Shown here piece after piece: positions 18,159 through 28,500 of a stretch of DNA of 64,000 nucleotides. This DNA is from Pareuzebyella sediminis. GTDB lineage: Bacteria > Bacteroidota > Bacteroidia > Flavobacteriales > Flavobacteriaceae. Below the pieces are notes generated by a model. That model saw nothing but the letters and a program-made list of their open reading frames with translations, had not been told where the DNA came from and did no database searches. How positions within the stretch are numbered: position 1 is the stretch's first letter; each line of letters opens with the position of its first letter. The position numbers and the translations under genes are program-made. Location: contig NZ_VTZS01000003.1 of the NCBI RefSeq assembly GCF_008367235.1, forward strand, positions 682,001-746,000. Direction: 5' to 3'.

Positions 18159-19051
18159 TTTCTTGGTTCTTTTAATACTTTTACTAAACGATCTTCTTCG
18201 CTACCTGGATCAGGATGATGATCGTAGCGCCATTGTACATGCGGGGGGAGACTCATCAGAATACTCTCGATTCGACCGTTGGTTTTGAGGCCAAATAGGG
18301 TGCCTTTATCGTGAACTAAATTGAATTCTACATACCGCCCGCGGCGAATCTCCTGCCAATCTCTGTGAACTTGGGTATATTCCAAATTCTTTCTTTTTAA
18401 AACGATTGGTATATAACTGTTTAAAAAGCTGTTGCCAATAGCGATTACGAAGGCGTACCAATCTGAAATACTCATTGTTTCGTCGGGTCTGCAATAATCA
18501 AAAAAAAGGCCACCGACGCCTCTGGCCTCATTTCTATGGGTATTGAAAAAATACTCATCACATTTTTCTTTGTACTTGGAATACAAATTTCCATCATGTT
18601 TATCACAAGCCATTTTGCAAACTTTATGAAAATGTACGGCGTCTTCGTCAAAAAGATAATACGGGGTTAAATCTTGGCCCCCTCCGAACCACTGATCTAT
18701 GATTTTTCCATTTTTATCATACATTTCGAAATAACGCCAATTGGCATGAACGGTAGGGACAAAGGGATTTCTAGGGTGCAAAACCAAGCTCAATCCGCAA
18801 GCGAAAAAGTCTACATCATTTACCCCAAAATAGGTCTGCATGCTCTGTGGAAGTGCTCCGTGTACCGCTGAAATATTGACCCCCCCTTTTTCAAAAACAC
18901 CTCCATTTTCTATAACACGGGTTCTACCACCTCCCCCTTCCGGACGTTTCCAAATATCCTCTTGAAAGGTAGCCTTGCCATCCACTTCCTCCAACTTTGA
19001 AGTAATGGTATCTTGAAGGTTTTGGATATAGGTATAGAATGTATCTTTCAT
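18149..19051 (-). CDS. hemF: Coproporphyrinogen III oxidase, aerobic (HemF)
   Basis: HemF uses O2 to decarboxylate coproporphyrinogen III to protoporphyrinogen IX. The 300-aa product has RTRVIENGGVFEKGGVN, WFGGGQDLTPYYLF (125-138), GGLFFDYCRP, and the C-terminal QEIRRGRYVEFNLVHDKGT and MSLPPHVQWRYDH, all diagnostic. The start at ATG 19051 overlaps the GNAT stop as ATGA, so the TTG two codons upstream is not needed. It implies an aerobic route; no oxygen-independent hemN is visible in the window. Confidence 0.97.
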   Translation of the reverse strand: MKDTFYTYIQNLQDTITSKLEEVDGKATFQEDIWKRPEGGGGRTRVIENGGVFEKGGVNISAVHGALPQSMQTYFGVNDVDFFACGLSLVLHPRNPFVPTVHANWRYFEMYDKNGKIIDQWFGGGQDLTPYYLFDEDAVHFHKVCKMACDKHDGNLYSKYKEKCDEYFFNTHRNEARGVGGLFFDYCRPDETMSISDWYAFVIAIGNSFLNSYIPIVLKRKNLEYTQVHRDWQEIRRGRYVEFNLVHDKGTLFGLKTNGRIESILMSLPPHVQWRYDHHPDPGSEEDRLVKVLKEPRKWV

Positions 19052-19596
19052 ATGCAAAGTTCATAAAGTTCCATGTCAAGAGCGATTTCATCCGGTGGTG
19101 TATACGCCTTAGAAAGGGTACGTGACCAAATATAGCCAGATTTTACAGCAACCCTTGTGCTTGCTTTATTGGAATGGTGTACAAGAATTTGAAGTTTTTT
19201 TAGACCTAGTTCATCCAATGCAAATTGCGAAAATGCCGTAATGGCACGTGATGTCCACCCCAAACCTTCGTATTTCCGATCTATACAATAGGCCATTTCC
19301 CCCTGCATTTTTTCCCAGTCTATTTCTTTCAGAATTAATAGTCCGACGACATTTTGACTCTTGCTATCCCGAATAGCGAAGGTAAATTCGGACTTATAAC
19401 CTATTTCGATGTTTTTCAGTAAAATATACGCTTTTGATGCTTCTTCCGAAAGGTTTTGGGCTAACGTCATAGGGAAAAATCGTGCAAAACGTTTTTTGTT
19501 CGAAACCATCATTCGCGAAAGGCCGGAAGCATCTTCAGCCCGTAATTTATCGATCATAAACGTATCGGTCTTCAATAATACTTCAGGTGCTGACAT
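19048..19596 (-). CDS. GNAT-family N-acetyltransferase (RimJ/RimL-like)
   Basis: The 182-aa protein has a GNAT fold: an N-terminal LLKTDTFMIDKLRAEDA, the central FAIRDSKSQNVVGLLILKEID, and the acetyl-CoA region around EGLGWTSRAITAFSQFALDELGLKKL. It resembles RimJ/RimL-type acyltransferases that act on protein N-termini or amines. It lies between hemE (16 bp) and hemF (4-bp overlap), so it is part of the heme operon by position. The substrate is unknown. Confidence 0.88.
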   Translation of the reverse strand: MSAPEVLLKTDTFMIDKLRAEDASGLSRMMVSNKKRFARFFPMTLAQNLSEEASKAYILLKNIEIGYKSEFTFAIRDSKSQNVVGLLILKEIDWEKMQGEMAYCIDRKYEGLGWTSRAITAFSQFALDELGLKKLQILVHHSNKASTRVAVKSGYIWSRTLSKAYTPPDEIALDMELYELCI

Positions 19597-19612
19597 CGAT
19601 TATGCTATTTGT

Positions 19613-20650
19613 CTATATAGGCCTGTTTTGAGGCCATTCTTTTACAGCATCAATAAATGCCTTGGCATTTTCGACCGGCACGTTGGGCAAAATACCATGC
19701 CCCAAATTCACTATATAGCGGTCTTTTCCGAAGGCATTGATCATTTGAGTGACCATCCTCTTAATTTCATCTGGAGGTGAAAGTAACCGGGCAGGGTCAA
19801 AATTGCCCTGTAGGGTAATGTTGCCCCCGGTCAAGTACCTAGCATTTTCTGCGGAGCAGGTCCAATCGACTCCTAGGGCCGAAGCTCCTGACCTGGCCAT
19901 TTCTTTAAGTGCGAACCAACACCCTTTTCCAAACACGATTACAGGGATTTCATCTTTGAGGGCATCGATGATTTGTTGAATGTATTGCCAAGAAAACTCT
20001 TGATAATCGATAGGCGATAACATACCTCCCCACGAATCAAAAACTTGTACGGCATTCACTCCGGCTCTTACCTTGGCTTTCAGATAAGCAATGGTAGTGT
20101 CCGTAATTTTTTGAAGCAGATGATGAGCCGCTTTAGGGTCTGTAAAGCAAAAGGCTTTTGCCATATCAAAGGTTTTGCTACCCTGCCCTTGCACACAGTA
20201 ACAAAGAATGGTCCATGGTGATCCGGCAAATCCTATTAGAGGAACCTCATCATTAAGCTTTTCTTTGGTGGCTTTGATCGCCTGCATCACATAATCGAGT
20301 GAATCTTCTACATTGGGAACAATGACCTTGTCCACTTCTTTTTGAGAGCGAATAGGATTGGGAAGATAGGGGCCGAAATTCGTTTTCATCTGTACCTCAA
20401 TATTCATGGCCTGCGGCACGACTAAAATGTCTGAAAATAAGATGGCGGCGTCCATCCCATATCTACGTATCGGTTGCACTGTAATTTCTGAAGCAAGTTC
20501 CGGAGTCTGGCAACGTGTAAAGAAGTCGTATTTTTTTTTAATCTCCATAAATTCGGGAAGATAGCGGCCTGCTTGGCGCATCATCCAAACCGGTGGGCGC
20601 TCTACCGATTCTCCTTTAAGTGCCCGAAGGAACAAGTCGTTTTTTATCAT
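19613..20650 (-). CDS. hemE: Uroporphyrinogen decarboxylase HemE
   Basis: HemE decarboxylates the four acetate side chains of uroporphyrinogen III to give coproporphyrinogen III. The 345-aa product has [17 protein letters not shown] (18-34) with substrate-binding Arg residues, [14 protein letters not shown] carrying the key Asp, GFAGSPWTI, and the late [14 protein letters not shown]. It is cofactor-free and cytosolic. A 148-bp gap with no gene separates it from hemC upstream. Confidence 0.97.
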   Translation of the reverse strand: MIKNDLFLRALKGESVERPPVWMMRQAGRYLPEFMEIKKKYDFFTRCQTPELASEITVQPIRRYGMDAAILFSDILVVPQAMNIEVQMKTNFGPYLPNPIRSQKEVDKVIVPNVEDSLDYVMQAIKATKEKLNDEVPLIGFAGSPWTILCYCVQGQGSKTFDMAKAFCFTDPKAAHHLLQKITDTTIAYLKAKVRAGVNAVQVFDSWGGMLSPIDYQEFSWQYIQQIIDALKDEIPVIVFGKGCWFALKEMARSGASALGVDWTCSAENARYLTGGNITLQGNFDPARLLSPPDEIKRMVTQMINAFGKDRYIVNLGHGILPNVPVENAKAFIDAVKEWPQNRPI

Positions 20651-20798
20651 ACTTGAATATTGAATGTTTGCTTTATTGATCTTGATCTCGCTATTTTTTA
20701 AGTAGACAAAGAGCTGATGGCCTTGACCTTGAAACGTTATGTGTCAAATCGAATTACTTGTCGTAGGGTGCCCATTGTATCCTGTCTTTTGACCCACG

Positions 20799-22376
20799 TT
20801 AATGGCTATAATTCTCGTTTACCAAATCAATTACACTCTCCACGGTAGGAATTTTTGCGACCCTAACATCTTTAAAGCTTTTACGTGCTTCATTCGCCGT
20901 CGTTTCCCCTATGCAGTACGCAACTTTATCCGGTCGGTTTTTGTGCAAATAACTTTGCACCGTTGACGGACTAAAAAATAAGATACCCTCGACATGATCG
21001 CTGATTTCTATTCCTGCAGGTTTTGTCGTATAAGCCTCAATCTCGTTGACCTTGATATTATTTTCGGTCAAGATATTGGGCAGGTCGTCCATTCTCAGAT
21101 TGCTACAAAAGTAAGTGACCTCGGTACCTTCAAGATATTCTATAAGGTATTCGGCCAGCTTTTTGGCGTTTTTTTCTTGGTGTCGTACCGGACCTAGACG
21201 ACTTTCGATAAACCGTTTTGTCTTGCGCCCTACACAATAGATATTTTTAAATTGTAAGTCATTACCCGTGCGATGGGTCAACAAGGCCTCTACCGCATTT
21301 TTACTGGTCAATATTACATTTTCAATTTCCGTTTTAAGTAGCGTTGCAGGAATACGATTCGGACTGATTTTGATAAAATCTTGAGATTTGACGCGAATAC
21401 CTGCTTTGAAATGCTGCCTTTGGTTCGGGGTAAGGTCCTTCGTTGAAAAAATATGAGTCTTGAGGGTGGCACCTTGTATTTCGTTCATCAACAATTTACC
21501 TCCTCGGCTAAGAATGCTATTGGCACAATCACGACCTAAAAATTCATGTTTTCCTAAAGGTGCGGAGAACTCGGCTTCTAATTTTTTCTTCCCATCGGTA
21601 GTTAATAGCACGCCCTTAAGGGTAACAGTATCTTCATCAATGGTTGCCAAGGCGCCAATAGGGGCCGTACAGCCCCCTTCGAGGATCCTCAGGAACTCCC
21701 GCTCCAAGTAGGTACATGTCTCGGTGGGTTCGTGATTTAGTTCGGCACACGCCTCTCGCGAAAAGCTGTCTTTCTCATTGGCTACGACCAGAATGGCACC
21801 TTGGGCAGGGGCGGGCACCATCCATGTAAGGCCGATTGTATTCTCAGGTTGCAAATCGATACGGTTCAGGCCTGCTGCCGCAAAGATGGCGGCGTTCCAA
21901 TTATTGTCCTTCAATTTTTGATATCGACTATTGATATTGCCCCTCAGGTCGACTACGGTATGGGTAGGGTATCGGTTGAGCCATTGTGCTTTTCTTCGCA
22001 AACTTCCGGTAGCGATTATGGCATCTGGCTGGGCTAGAAACTCTTCATTTTTTTTGTACGCCAAAATATCGAGATGATTGGCGCGTTCCAATACAGCTCC
22101 CTTCACGATGCCTTTGGGTAGGGTCGTTGGCACGTCTTTCATGCTATGTACGGCAATGTCGATTTCACCTTTGAGCATGGCAATGTCCAATGTCTTAGTG
22201 AAGATACCCGTTATCCCAAGTTCATAAAGAGGTTTGTCGAGTTGAAGATCCCCCGTAGATTTAACGGGTACTAAAGTAGCCTTATGTCCAAAAGATTCCA
22301 GCTTTTCCTTAACCGTGTTGGCCTGCCATAGCGCCAATTCACTATCGCGGGTACCGATGCGTATAATTTTACTCAT
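20799..22376 (-). CDS. hemC: HemC-HemD fusion: hydroxymethylbilane synthase / uroporphyrinogen-III synthase
   Basis: The 525-aa protein is about 220 residues longer than HemC alone. The HemC part (1-305) has MKDVPTTLP with the catalytic D81, GTRDSELALWQA, and the dipyrromethane-binding C236 in LEGGCTAPIGA. Residues 305-525 look like HemD: VILTSKNAVEALL, YCVGRKTKRFIES, EIEAYTTKP, ILFFSPSTVQSYL, AYCIGETTANEA. No separate hemD is seen nearby. One polypeptide would polymerise porphobilinogen and cyclise the unstable bilane. The start overlaps the hemA stop as ATGA, indicating coupling. Confidence 0.93.
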   Translation of the reverse strand: MSKIIRIGTRDSELALWQANTVKEKLESFGHKATLVPVKSTGDLQLDKPLYELGITGIFTKTLDIAMLKGEIDIAVHSMKDVPTTLPKGIVKGAVLERANHLDILAYKKNEEFLAQPDAIIATGSLRRKAQWLNRYPTHTVVDLRGNINSRYQKLKDNNWNAAIFAAAGLNRIDLQPENTIGLTWMVPAPAQGAILVVANEKDSFSREACAELNHEPTETCTYLEREFLRILEGGCTAPIGALATIDEDTVTLKGVLLTTDGKKKLEAEFSAPLGKHEFLGRDCANSILSRGGKLLMNEIQGATLKTHIFSTKDLTPNQRQHFKAGIRVKSQDFIKISPNRIPATLLKTEIENVILTSKNAVEALLTHRTGNDLQFKNIYCVGRKTKRFIESRLGPVRHQEKNAKKLAEYLIEYLEGTEVTYFCSNLRMDDLPNILTENNIKVNEIEAYTTKPAGIEISDHVEGILFFSPSTVQSYLHKNRPDKVAYCIGETTANEARKSFKDVRVAKIPTVESVIDLVNENYSH

Positions 22377-23629
22377 TTTGTCTCGAGTTCGAGGTGGAAG
22401 ACTTTTTGAATAAGTTCGAGACTAATATCGGCATCAACATCTTCGTCTTTGAGGTGATTGGCAAATTGCTTGGTAATCTTTTGTATGATCCGGTTGGAGA
22501 TAACATCGGCCTGCTGTTCGTTGAAATCGGAAAGCTTTTTCGATTGGTAGTCGAGTTCTTCGTCCTTCATGGTCTTTAATTTCTTTTTCAGGGCTTTGAT
22601 GACGGGGGCGAACTTACGTGTCTCCAACCATTTGATGAAGTCACCCTTTACCTCTTCGATAATTTCCTCGGCATGGGGTATGAATTTTTTTCTACGCGCT
22701 AAGGTCTCATCTGTGATTTGGGACAAATGGTCGAGGTGAACCAAGGTTACATTACCATATTCCGCAACGTTTTCGGAAACGTTTTTAGGAATGGCCAAAT
22801 CGAGAATTAAAAGTGGCTTTTTGGTATGTATCAAATCTTTGGTAATCGTCGGTGAGTGTGAACTTGTGGCCACAATAAGCACGTCGGTGTTGCGTATCTC
22901 TGTTTGAAGATCCCCATAGTCTTTGACTAACAAGTTGAACTTTCCGGCAATTTTTTCCGCCTTCCCTTTCGTACGGTTAATAAGGCTTATGTGATTATTC
23001 TTGGTATGCTTGATAAGGTTTTCACAAGTGTTTCTTCCAATTTTGCCTGTTCCGAAAAGTAAAATATTCTTTTCCGAGATATCCGGAACATTTTCCATGA
23101 TATATCGAACGGAAGCGAACGCTACAGAGGTAGTGCCCGATGAAATTTCCGTTTCGTTTTTAATGCGTTTGCTCGCTTGAATTACAGAGTTGCATAGACG
23201 TTCAACAAAGGGATTGGCTATTCCAATTTTTTTGGAACGGTTAAAACTGGCCCGAAGTTGACTGATAATTTCAAAATCACCTAGAATTTGGCTGTCAAGG
23301 CCGGTGCCTACTCGAAAAAGATGACTTATAGCATCATTGTTTTTGTATACATAGGCCACATCTTGAAACTCTTCCACAGAGCCTGCCGTGTTGTCACATA
23401 GTAATTTTATTAGCTGAAACGGATGTTGGGCGAACCCATGGAGTTCGGTGCGATTGCAGGTCGAAGTCACCAAAAGGCCGTCAATGCCTTCAGCTTTGGC
23501 TTGAAGCAAAATCCTTTCCATTGTTTCGGCCTCGAGACTAAATTTGCCACGAACCTCAGCATCGGCTTTAAGATAGCTCAAACCAATGGTGTAAAAAGAA
23601 TTATGTTTTGAAATGTGATAGTCTTTCAT
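22373..23629 (-). CDS. hemA: Glutamyl-tRNA reductase HemA
   Basis: HemA reduces glutamyl-tRNA to glutamate-1-semialdehyde with NADPH, the committed step of C5-pathway tetrapyrrole synthesis. The 418-aa protein has the catalytic C58 in STCNRTELHG, the NADPH-binding LLFGTGKIGRNTCENL, and a C-terminal dimerisation helix. ATG 23629 (MKDYHISKH) is preferred; the upstream frame reaches a TTG only. A perfect minus-strand -7-like TATTTTTG (23658-23651) lies about 20 bp upstream. It leads the minus-strand heme run and is divergent from the AraC regulator. hemL is not in the window. Confidence 0.96.
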   Translation of the reverse strand: MKDYHISKHNSFYTIGLSYLKADAEVRGKFSLEAETMERILLQAKAEGIDGLLVTSTCNRTELHGFAQHPFQLIKLLCDNTAGSVEEFQDVAYVYKNNDAISHLFRVGTGLDSQILGDFEIISQLRASFNRSKKIGIANPFVERLCNSVIQASKRIKNETEISSGTTSVAFASVRYIMENVPDISEKNILLFGTGKIGRNTCENLIKHTKNNHISLINRTKGKAEKIAGKFNLLVKDYGDLQTEIRNTDVLIVATSSHSPTITKDLIHTKKPLLILDLAIPKNVSENVAEYGNVTLVHLDHLSQITDETLARRKKFIPHAEEIIEEVKGDFIKWLETRKFAPVIKALKKKLKTMKDEELDYQSKKLSDFNEQQADVISNRIIQKITKQFANHLKDEDVDADISLELIQKVFHLELETK

Positions 23630-23787
23630 GTAAGCTTTGCAAAGCGAAAACAAAAATAAAAGGGTTAACGGGATAAAAATAACGCTAGCGGTACAATTAG
23701 TATCGTTTCGCGAATTTTTGGTCGTATTACGATATAAATCCGTTGAAAACCGATACTTTTGTAGTAAATGCTACGTTTTAAAAATAA

Positions 23788-23812
23788 TTTATTTAGAACC
23801 TTTCTAAATAAA
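23788..23812. promoter_or_regulatory. 11-bp perfect palindrome between hemA and the AraC gene
   Basis: Two perfect 11-bp arms, TTTATTTAGAA (23788-23798) and TTCTAAATAAA (23802-23812), are separated by 3 bp. The site ends 21 bp before the AraC start. A plus-strand -7-like TACTTTTG lies at 23754-23761, so the palindrome would sit inside the 5' leader of the araC-type gene. It may be an operator or an mRNA hairpin; which cannot be decided from sequence. Confidence 0.5.
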
Positions 23813-23833
23813 AACAAATACAACACCTAACGA

Positions 23834-24724
23834 ATGGAGCAAAAAAATGTCGCTATAGGTTCTTTTCAGGAAATATTGCTGGATGAAGGTTTTTTTGTGT
23901 TAAAAAGCCAGAACGATACCAGTAAAATCCAAAAAGTTGGACGGCAGATCGACAGTTCGTTCATTCAGTTTCACTTTTGCCCTAAGGGAAGCGCCAAGTT
24001 TATATTTAACGATGGAAACTATGCGCTAGACGTTCTTGAGGAAAATTCACTTTTGTTATATAATACGCAAATGGATTTGCCTTTGAACGTAGAACTCAGT
24101 TCGAACTCTTGGCTGGTATCCATCGTAATGACGATTCGCAAGTTTCATTCCCTATTTTCCAAAGAGGCCGATTACATCCCATTCTTAAGCCCGGACAATA
24201 GAGACAAGAAGTACTACTCGCAAGAAGGTTTTAGTCCGGCCATAGCCGTGGTATTGAGTCAGTTGATGAATTACAACCTGCATCCTTCCATTAAGGCATT
24301 ATATATAAAGGGCAAGGTGTACGAATTGATTTCTTTGTATTTCAATAAGGGTGAAGGCACCGATGTAGAGCAGTGTCCGTTTTTAGTAGATGAAGACAAT
24401 GTACGCAGAATACGAATGGCCAAGGAAATTATGATAGCCCGAATGGCCGAACCGCCGACCCTAACGGAGCTTTCTGACGAAATCGGCCTAAGCTTGAAAA
24501 AGTTGAAAGAGGGCTTTAAGCAAATTTATGGTGACTCGGTATTCAGCTTTTTATTCGATTATAAAATGGAATATGCACGTAAAATGTTAGAGACAGGGCA
24601 GCACAATGTAAATGAAGTGGGTCTCAAGGTGGGGTATAGTACGGCAAGTCATTTTATTTCAGCATTCAGGAAAAAGTATGGTACTACCCCAAAAAAATAT
24701 TTAATGTCACTTGCGAATGCCTAA
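23834..24724 (+). CDS. AraC-family transcriptional regulator divergent from hemA
   Basis: The 296-aa protein has a cupin-like N-terminal region (FHFCPKGSAKFIFNDGNY) and a C-terminal AraC double helix-turn-helix (about 192-292; MAEPPTLTELSDEIGLSLKK, VGYSTASHFISAFRKKYGTTP). It is of the PchR-like type. The same divergent arrangement next to hemA recurs in Flavobacteriia, so control of heme genes or iron response is a reasonable inference. The 25-bp palindromic site in its leader is a candidate for autoregulation. Confidence 0.9.
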   Translation: MEQKNVAIGSFQEILLDEGFFVLKSQNDTSKIQKVGRQIDSSFIQFHFCPKGSAKFIFNDGNYALDVLEENSLLLYNTQMDLPLNVELSSNSWLVSIVMTIRKFHSLFSKEADYIPFLSPDNRDKKYYSQEGFSPAIAVVLSQLMNYNLHPSIKALYIKGKVYELISLYFNKGEGTDVEQCPFLVDEDNVRRIRMAKEIMIARMAEPPTLTELSDEIGLSLKKLKEGFKQIYGDSVFSFLFDYKMEYARKMLETGQHNVNEVGLKVGYSTASHFISAFRKKYGTTPKKYLMSLANA

Positions 24725-24732
24725 GCATTTGA

Positions 24733-25575
24733 CTAAAGCGGCCTAGCGACTAAAATACCGATATTCTTTTTGATGCCCTTAAGGTATTCCGCCAATGGAA
24801 GATCTGATACTTCGACCTCCATGGAACCGGTCGATGCATGCAGTAAGTGAATTCGACCGTCTTGCTCTCGGGAGGCGATACCGGTATGGGTAACATCCAG
24901 CCCGTTTATTGAGGTAGCCAGCGCAATAATGTCACCACTTTTAATTAAATGTTCATTGACTTCGATTTGATCTTGGGGGAGATAACAAAAAGAACGGCCG
25001 TTCAGCACCGCTTCGGTCGCTACGATTTTTTGGTAATTCCCATCATCTGCCAAAAAGGGATAGAGGTCGCGATGGGTGCCCATAAAGTCAATCGCCTTTT
25101 TAATTTCAATACCTCCAATAGCTCCGGTAATATTTTTCAACAACCCTTTCTCTTCATTGTTCGATATCCATTCCGAAAAGTAGTGAAGACGGGACCCATA
25201 ACCATCGAGCATGCCATTTTTATACCGAATGGTCTCTAAGATTTTGATAAAATCGGTAAAGGTATGCTGATCGTGCGTAAGCATGAGACCAAAGGCCAGT
25301 ACATTTTCGACAAAAGTAGTACAGTCAAGGCCCTGCAGGTTTACGACCAAGGTTTCCTTATCCCCTATTTCCAAGGTTTTGGCCACATAGGGCGTACCTA
25401 GAAAGGTCTTGCCCACGGCAACCAGGGTCTTTCCAAAATCGTTTGTCTCCAGACCCTGAATCTCCTCTATTTTTTGTTCAACAGCCTGGCGGTCGGCCGG
25501 GGAACAGGTGATTTGCTGAGGAAAGCCGTAGTTAACGAACGACCCAATAATTATAATTAAAATTAAATTTTTCAT
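24733..25575 (-). CDS. DUF1460 family exported NlpC/P60-like protein
   Basis: The 280-aa protein has a Sec signal peptide (LIIIIGSFVNYGFPQ) and matches DUF1460, a papain-like fold described as N-acetylmuramoyl-L-alanine amidase-like. The nucleophile is the Cys in LQGLDCTTFVENVL and the His lies in DVTHTGIA. QVEVN-type segments such as YLPQDQIEVNEHLIKSGDII are typical. It is predicted to cut peptidoglycan fragments in the periplasm. It is convergent with the AraC gene and lies 23 bp downstream of the TraB-like gene on the same strand. Confidence 0.88.
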   Translation of the reverse strand: MKNLILIIIIGSFVNYGFPQQITCSPADRQAVEQKIEEIQGLETNDFGKTLVAVGKTFLGTPYVAKTLEIGDKETLVVNLQGLDCTTFVENVLAFGLMLTHDQHTFTDFIKILETIRYKNGMLDGYGSRLHYFSEWISNNEEKGLLKNITGAIGGIEIKKAIDFMGTHRDLYPFLADDGNYQKIVATEAVLNGRSFCYLPQDQIEVNEHLIKSGDIIALATSINGLDVTHTGIASREQDGRIHLLHASTGSMEVEVSDLPLAEYLKGIKKNIGILVARPL

Positions 25576-25598
25576 TTTTTATTACTAGTTAAATCTTA

Positions 25599-28500
25599 TT
25601 AGTACCCATGAAATCCATAGGTGCCATAACCATCTGGGCGATAGACTTGGGCGCGTGGGTGGTCTTTAAGCATAAAGGCTTCGGTCACATAATCTACCAC
25701 ATTTTCTTCGGTATCGGTATCTTCGATACGCATTCCTTCGTTTGTATAGTAAGGTTCGATATTAATGCCTTTGTCATTCTCAAAGACCAATAGGTACATG
25801 GAGAAGTTTTTATCATAGTCTTCCGGATTCCGTTTTTTGTAGTAATACCCCGTTAGTTTCTTATTGTTGTAGTACAAAGGCTTCTGGGCGACAAAATATA
25901 GCGGTTCGTTTTGGGTTGCAGAGGTGTTATCTCGAGAAAGTAGTGCCTCGGCCAAATGTTTTTGGGAGCGAAATTGTTTAGGAAATAAGTCCAAACGATT
26001 CAAATGCTTCAATTTTGAGAATAGTAAGACCCTACTTTCTACATCGGTAGCCAGCTCCAATAGTTCTTCTTGAGCTACTTTTTCATTATTGACAATCTGT
26101 AACCCCACATAAGTAGTCTGTATTCTAGGATTTTTGAAAAGGGAGAGCTGTTGAAAGAACTGTTCGACCGCCTTTTCGTTTTTAAAAGGATATAATAAAG
26201 TGACATAGTCTTCTAAGAGACTACCATGGTGAGGATACGATTTTACGATATCCATCTGGGTCGATGTTGTCTTCGGGATATTCCCTAAGTGTCTTTTTAA
26301 TTGGATTTTGGCATCATTTAAAATTTGGTTCTTGTATCGCTTATAGTGTTTGGGCCTAACGAGACCCTCGGCCTGTAACTTACCGAGCAATGAAATGATG
26401 GGTGCTCTATATTCCGATATGGTGCTGTAGTCCAATAGATCGGGAAAAAGTTCCTTGGCCAAAGGCAAACTGTCTCGATAGGGCTTAAAAATAAGGTTCA
26501 TTTCCATTGGATTTGATAATAGGGGCAGGTCGTTTTCCATAAACTGGAGAAGAAGTTGGGTCGAGGCCTTGTCCTTTCTATTAGCAATGGCCTGCAAAAT
26601 TTGGGCTTGGGCCATTGGGTTATTGTATGATTTGGCATACAACCTACGATGGAAGGAGGTCAAATCGACATCTAATTTGACCAGTTGCTCGAGAAGGTAT
26701 AATTGAATGTCTTTCAGATGAGGCTCAAAATCATACTCTGATATATAATATTTTAAGGAATCGACGTCCATTCGCGTAAACTTCAGGTAGCGGTAGCCAT
26801 CAAGAATGCTACTGTCTTTTTGGCGCAAGGCGGTATAGAAATCTGGAATTTTATTTTTAAAGACTTTTTTTCCTATGACCGTATCCATAGGAGAGAAATT
26901 TTCATAAAAGTCGCTGACAAAGCGACTGGGTTGATTAGAGGTGTCGATGATGGCTTTCAATTCATATAACAGACCGTCTTTGATGACGTTCTTGACTAAA
27001 ATACCTCGACTACTTGCCGTATCTGTCAAGGTTAGATTCATTTCTTGATATCCTTTGGGGGTTGTTCGAATATCTTCCCGGAGAATATTGAACCGGTTAT
27101 GTGCATATAGTCGTTTTCGTAAGGCCCATGCCGAATCAATGTTTTCGAACATCAGAAAATCATGTACTTTGTTAAGTTCAACAGATATCACCTCATCGTT
27201 CTTGTTGCGATATATTGTTTTCTTATGAAAAGGGTCGTACGGTTTTGTTTTTGGACCTCTGTCAAAATAGTTGTTGCTGCTTTCAACAAATTTTGGGGGC
27301 ATTACAGAGGTTAATGTGGTAAAGTAAAGTGCGGTATCCAACACCTTTTTTGGGGGAATAGGATCGACAGCCTCCTTCAGTCGAAAGGAGGCGAAGAAGC
27401 GTTTAGCTTCTGGCTCGTTCGCCGTAATTGCACCAAGAAGATAGTACTCTCCCCGGCGGAGCGTGGTCAATAGGTGTAGGTGTTTATTTCCAATCGAATC
27501 AAAAGCTGCCGACGAGCGTAGCCTATTGCTCGAAAAATCCTCGTATATTGGGGATAACTTCAAGTCTTGATAGAGGCGCCTTTGAATTTGTTTTAATTCA
27601 AAAGTATCGGCTTCTATACATCCAAAATCGCTGAGCACGGCTTTTTTGAGAAAATAATAACTATCGGTATTTTCATCGTATCCTTCAATCCATCGATTGC
27701 CGCTTCCATGCTTGTTCGTGAAAGTATGAAGAAGGGGCATCTCCACCTCAAAGTCCTTAAAATCAGAAGAAACCTTAATTTTTTTGCCAATGTCCCTCCT
27801 AAATCTTAAGCTGTTAAAAATAGTATCGGATATACGGGAAACATAATCACCTTCACCTCCCATTTTAAATATGATGAACTCCAAAGGGGTCTTAAAGATT
27901 TGATAGCGCTGATGGTCTCTGTTTTTGAGCTGATTTTTAATGTCTATGCCCACAAAACCATCCTTTTTTACGGTCTTCTTTTCTAAAATCTTTCCGGGAA
28001 TGTTCTCGAAGAGCAGATCATCGATATCTTCGATTCCGTAGGAAATATTTTTTTTCAAAAAAGAATGGGTGGGAATTCGATGTACCATCACGTAACTACC
28101 ATTGGCGAGATCGGGTGAGATGTAGGTCGTGGTTCCTCTTTCGGAAACTGGGTAGAGCTTGTTCGTGAGGTTTAGGCTAAAAGCATTGTCCTCAGGGCCA
28201 AAGGGGGTGTATTGGTTTTCCCTTATTTTATCTTCGAATTTTTTCTTTAACTGTTTACCCTTGGCACTCGCTTTTGAAACCAAGGGCTTTAAGGTGTATC
28301 CTTTTTTTCGCAATAAATCGATTACCCCATTATTCCCTGGTAGATGCGCTGCACCAATACCCGCAAAAACCTTTCCCTCTTGCATAATAGAGTCTAGGCG
28401 CGCGACCATGTTGGCATTGCGAATATGTAACATATACTTTATGTAGTGCTTGGTGTACATCGCACGGTCTATAGAATCGAGTAGTGCTATATTGCGTTCA

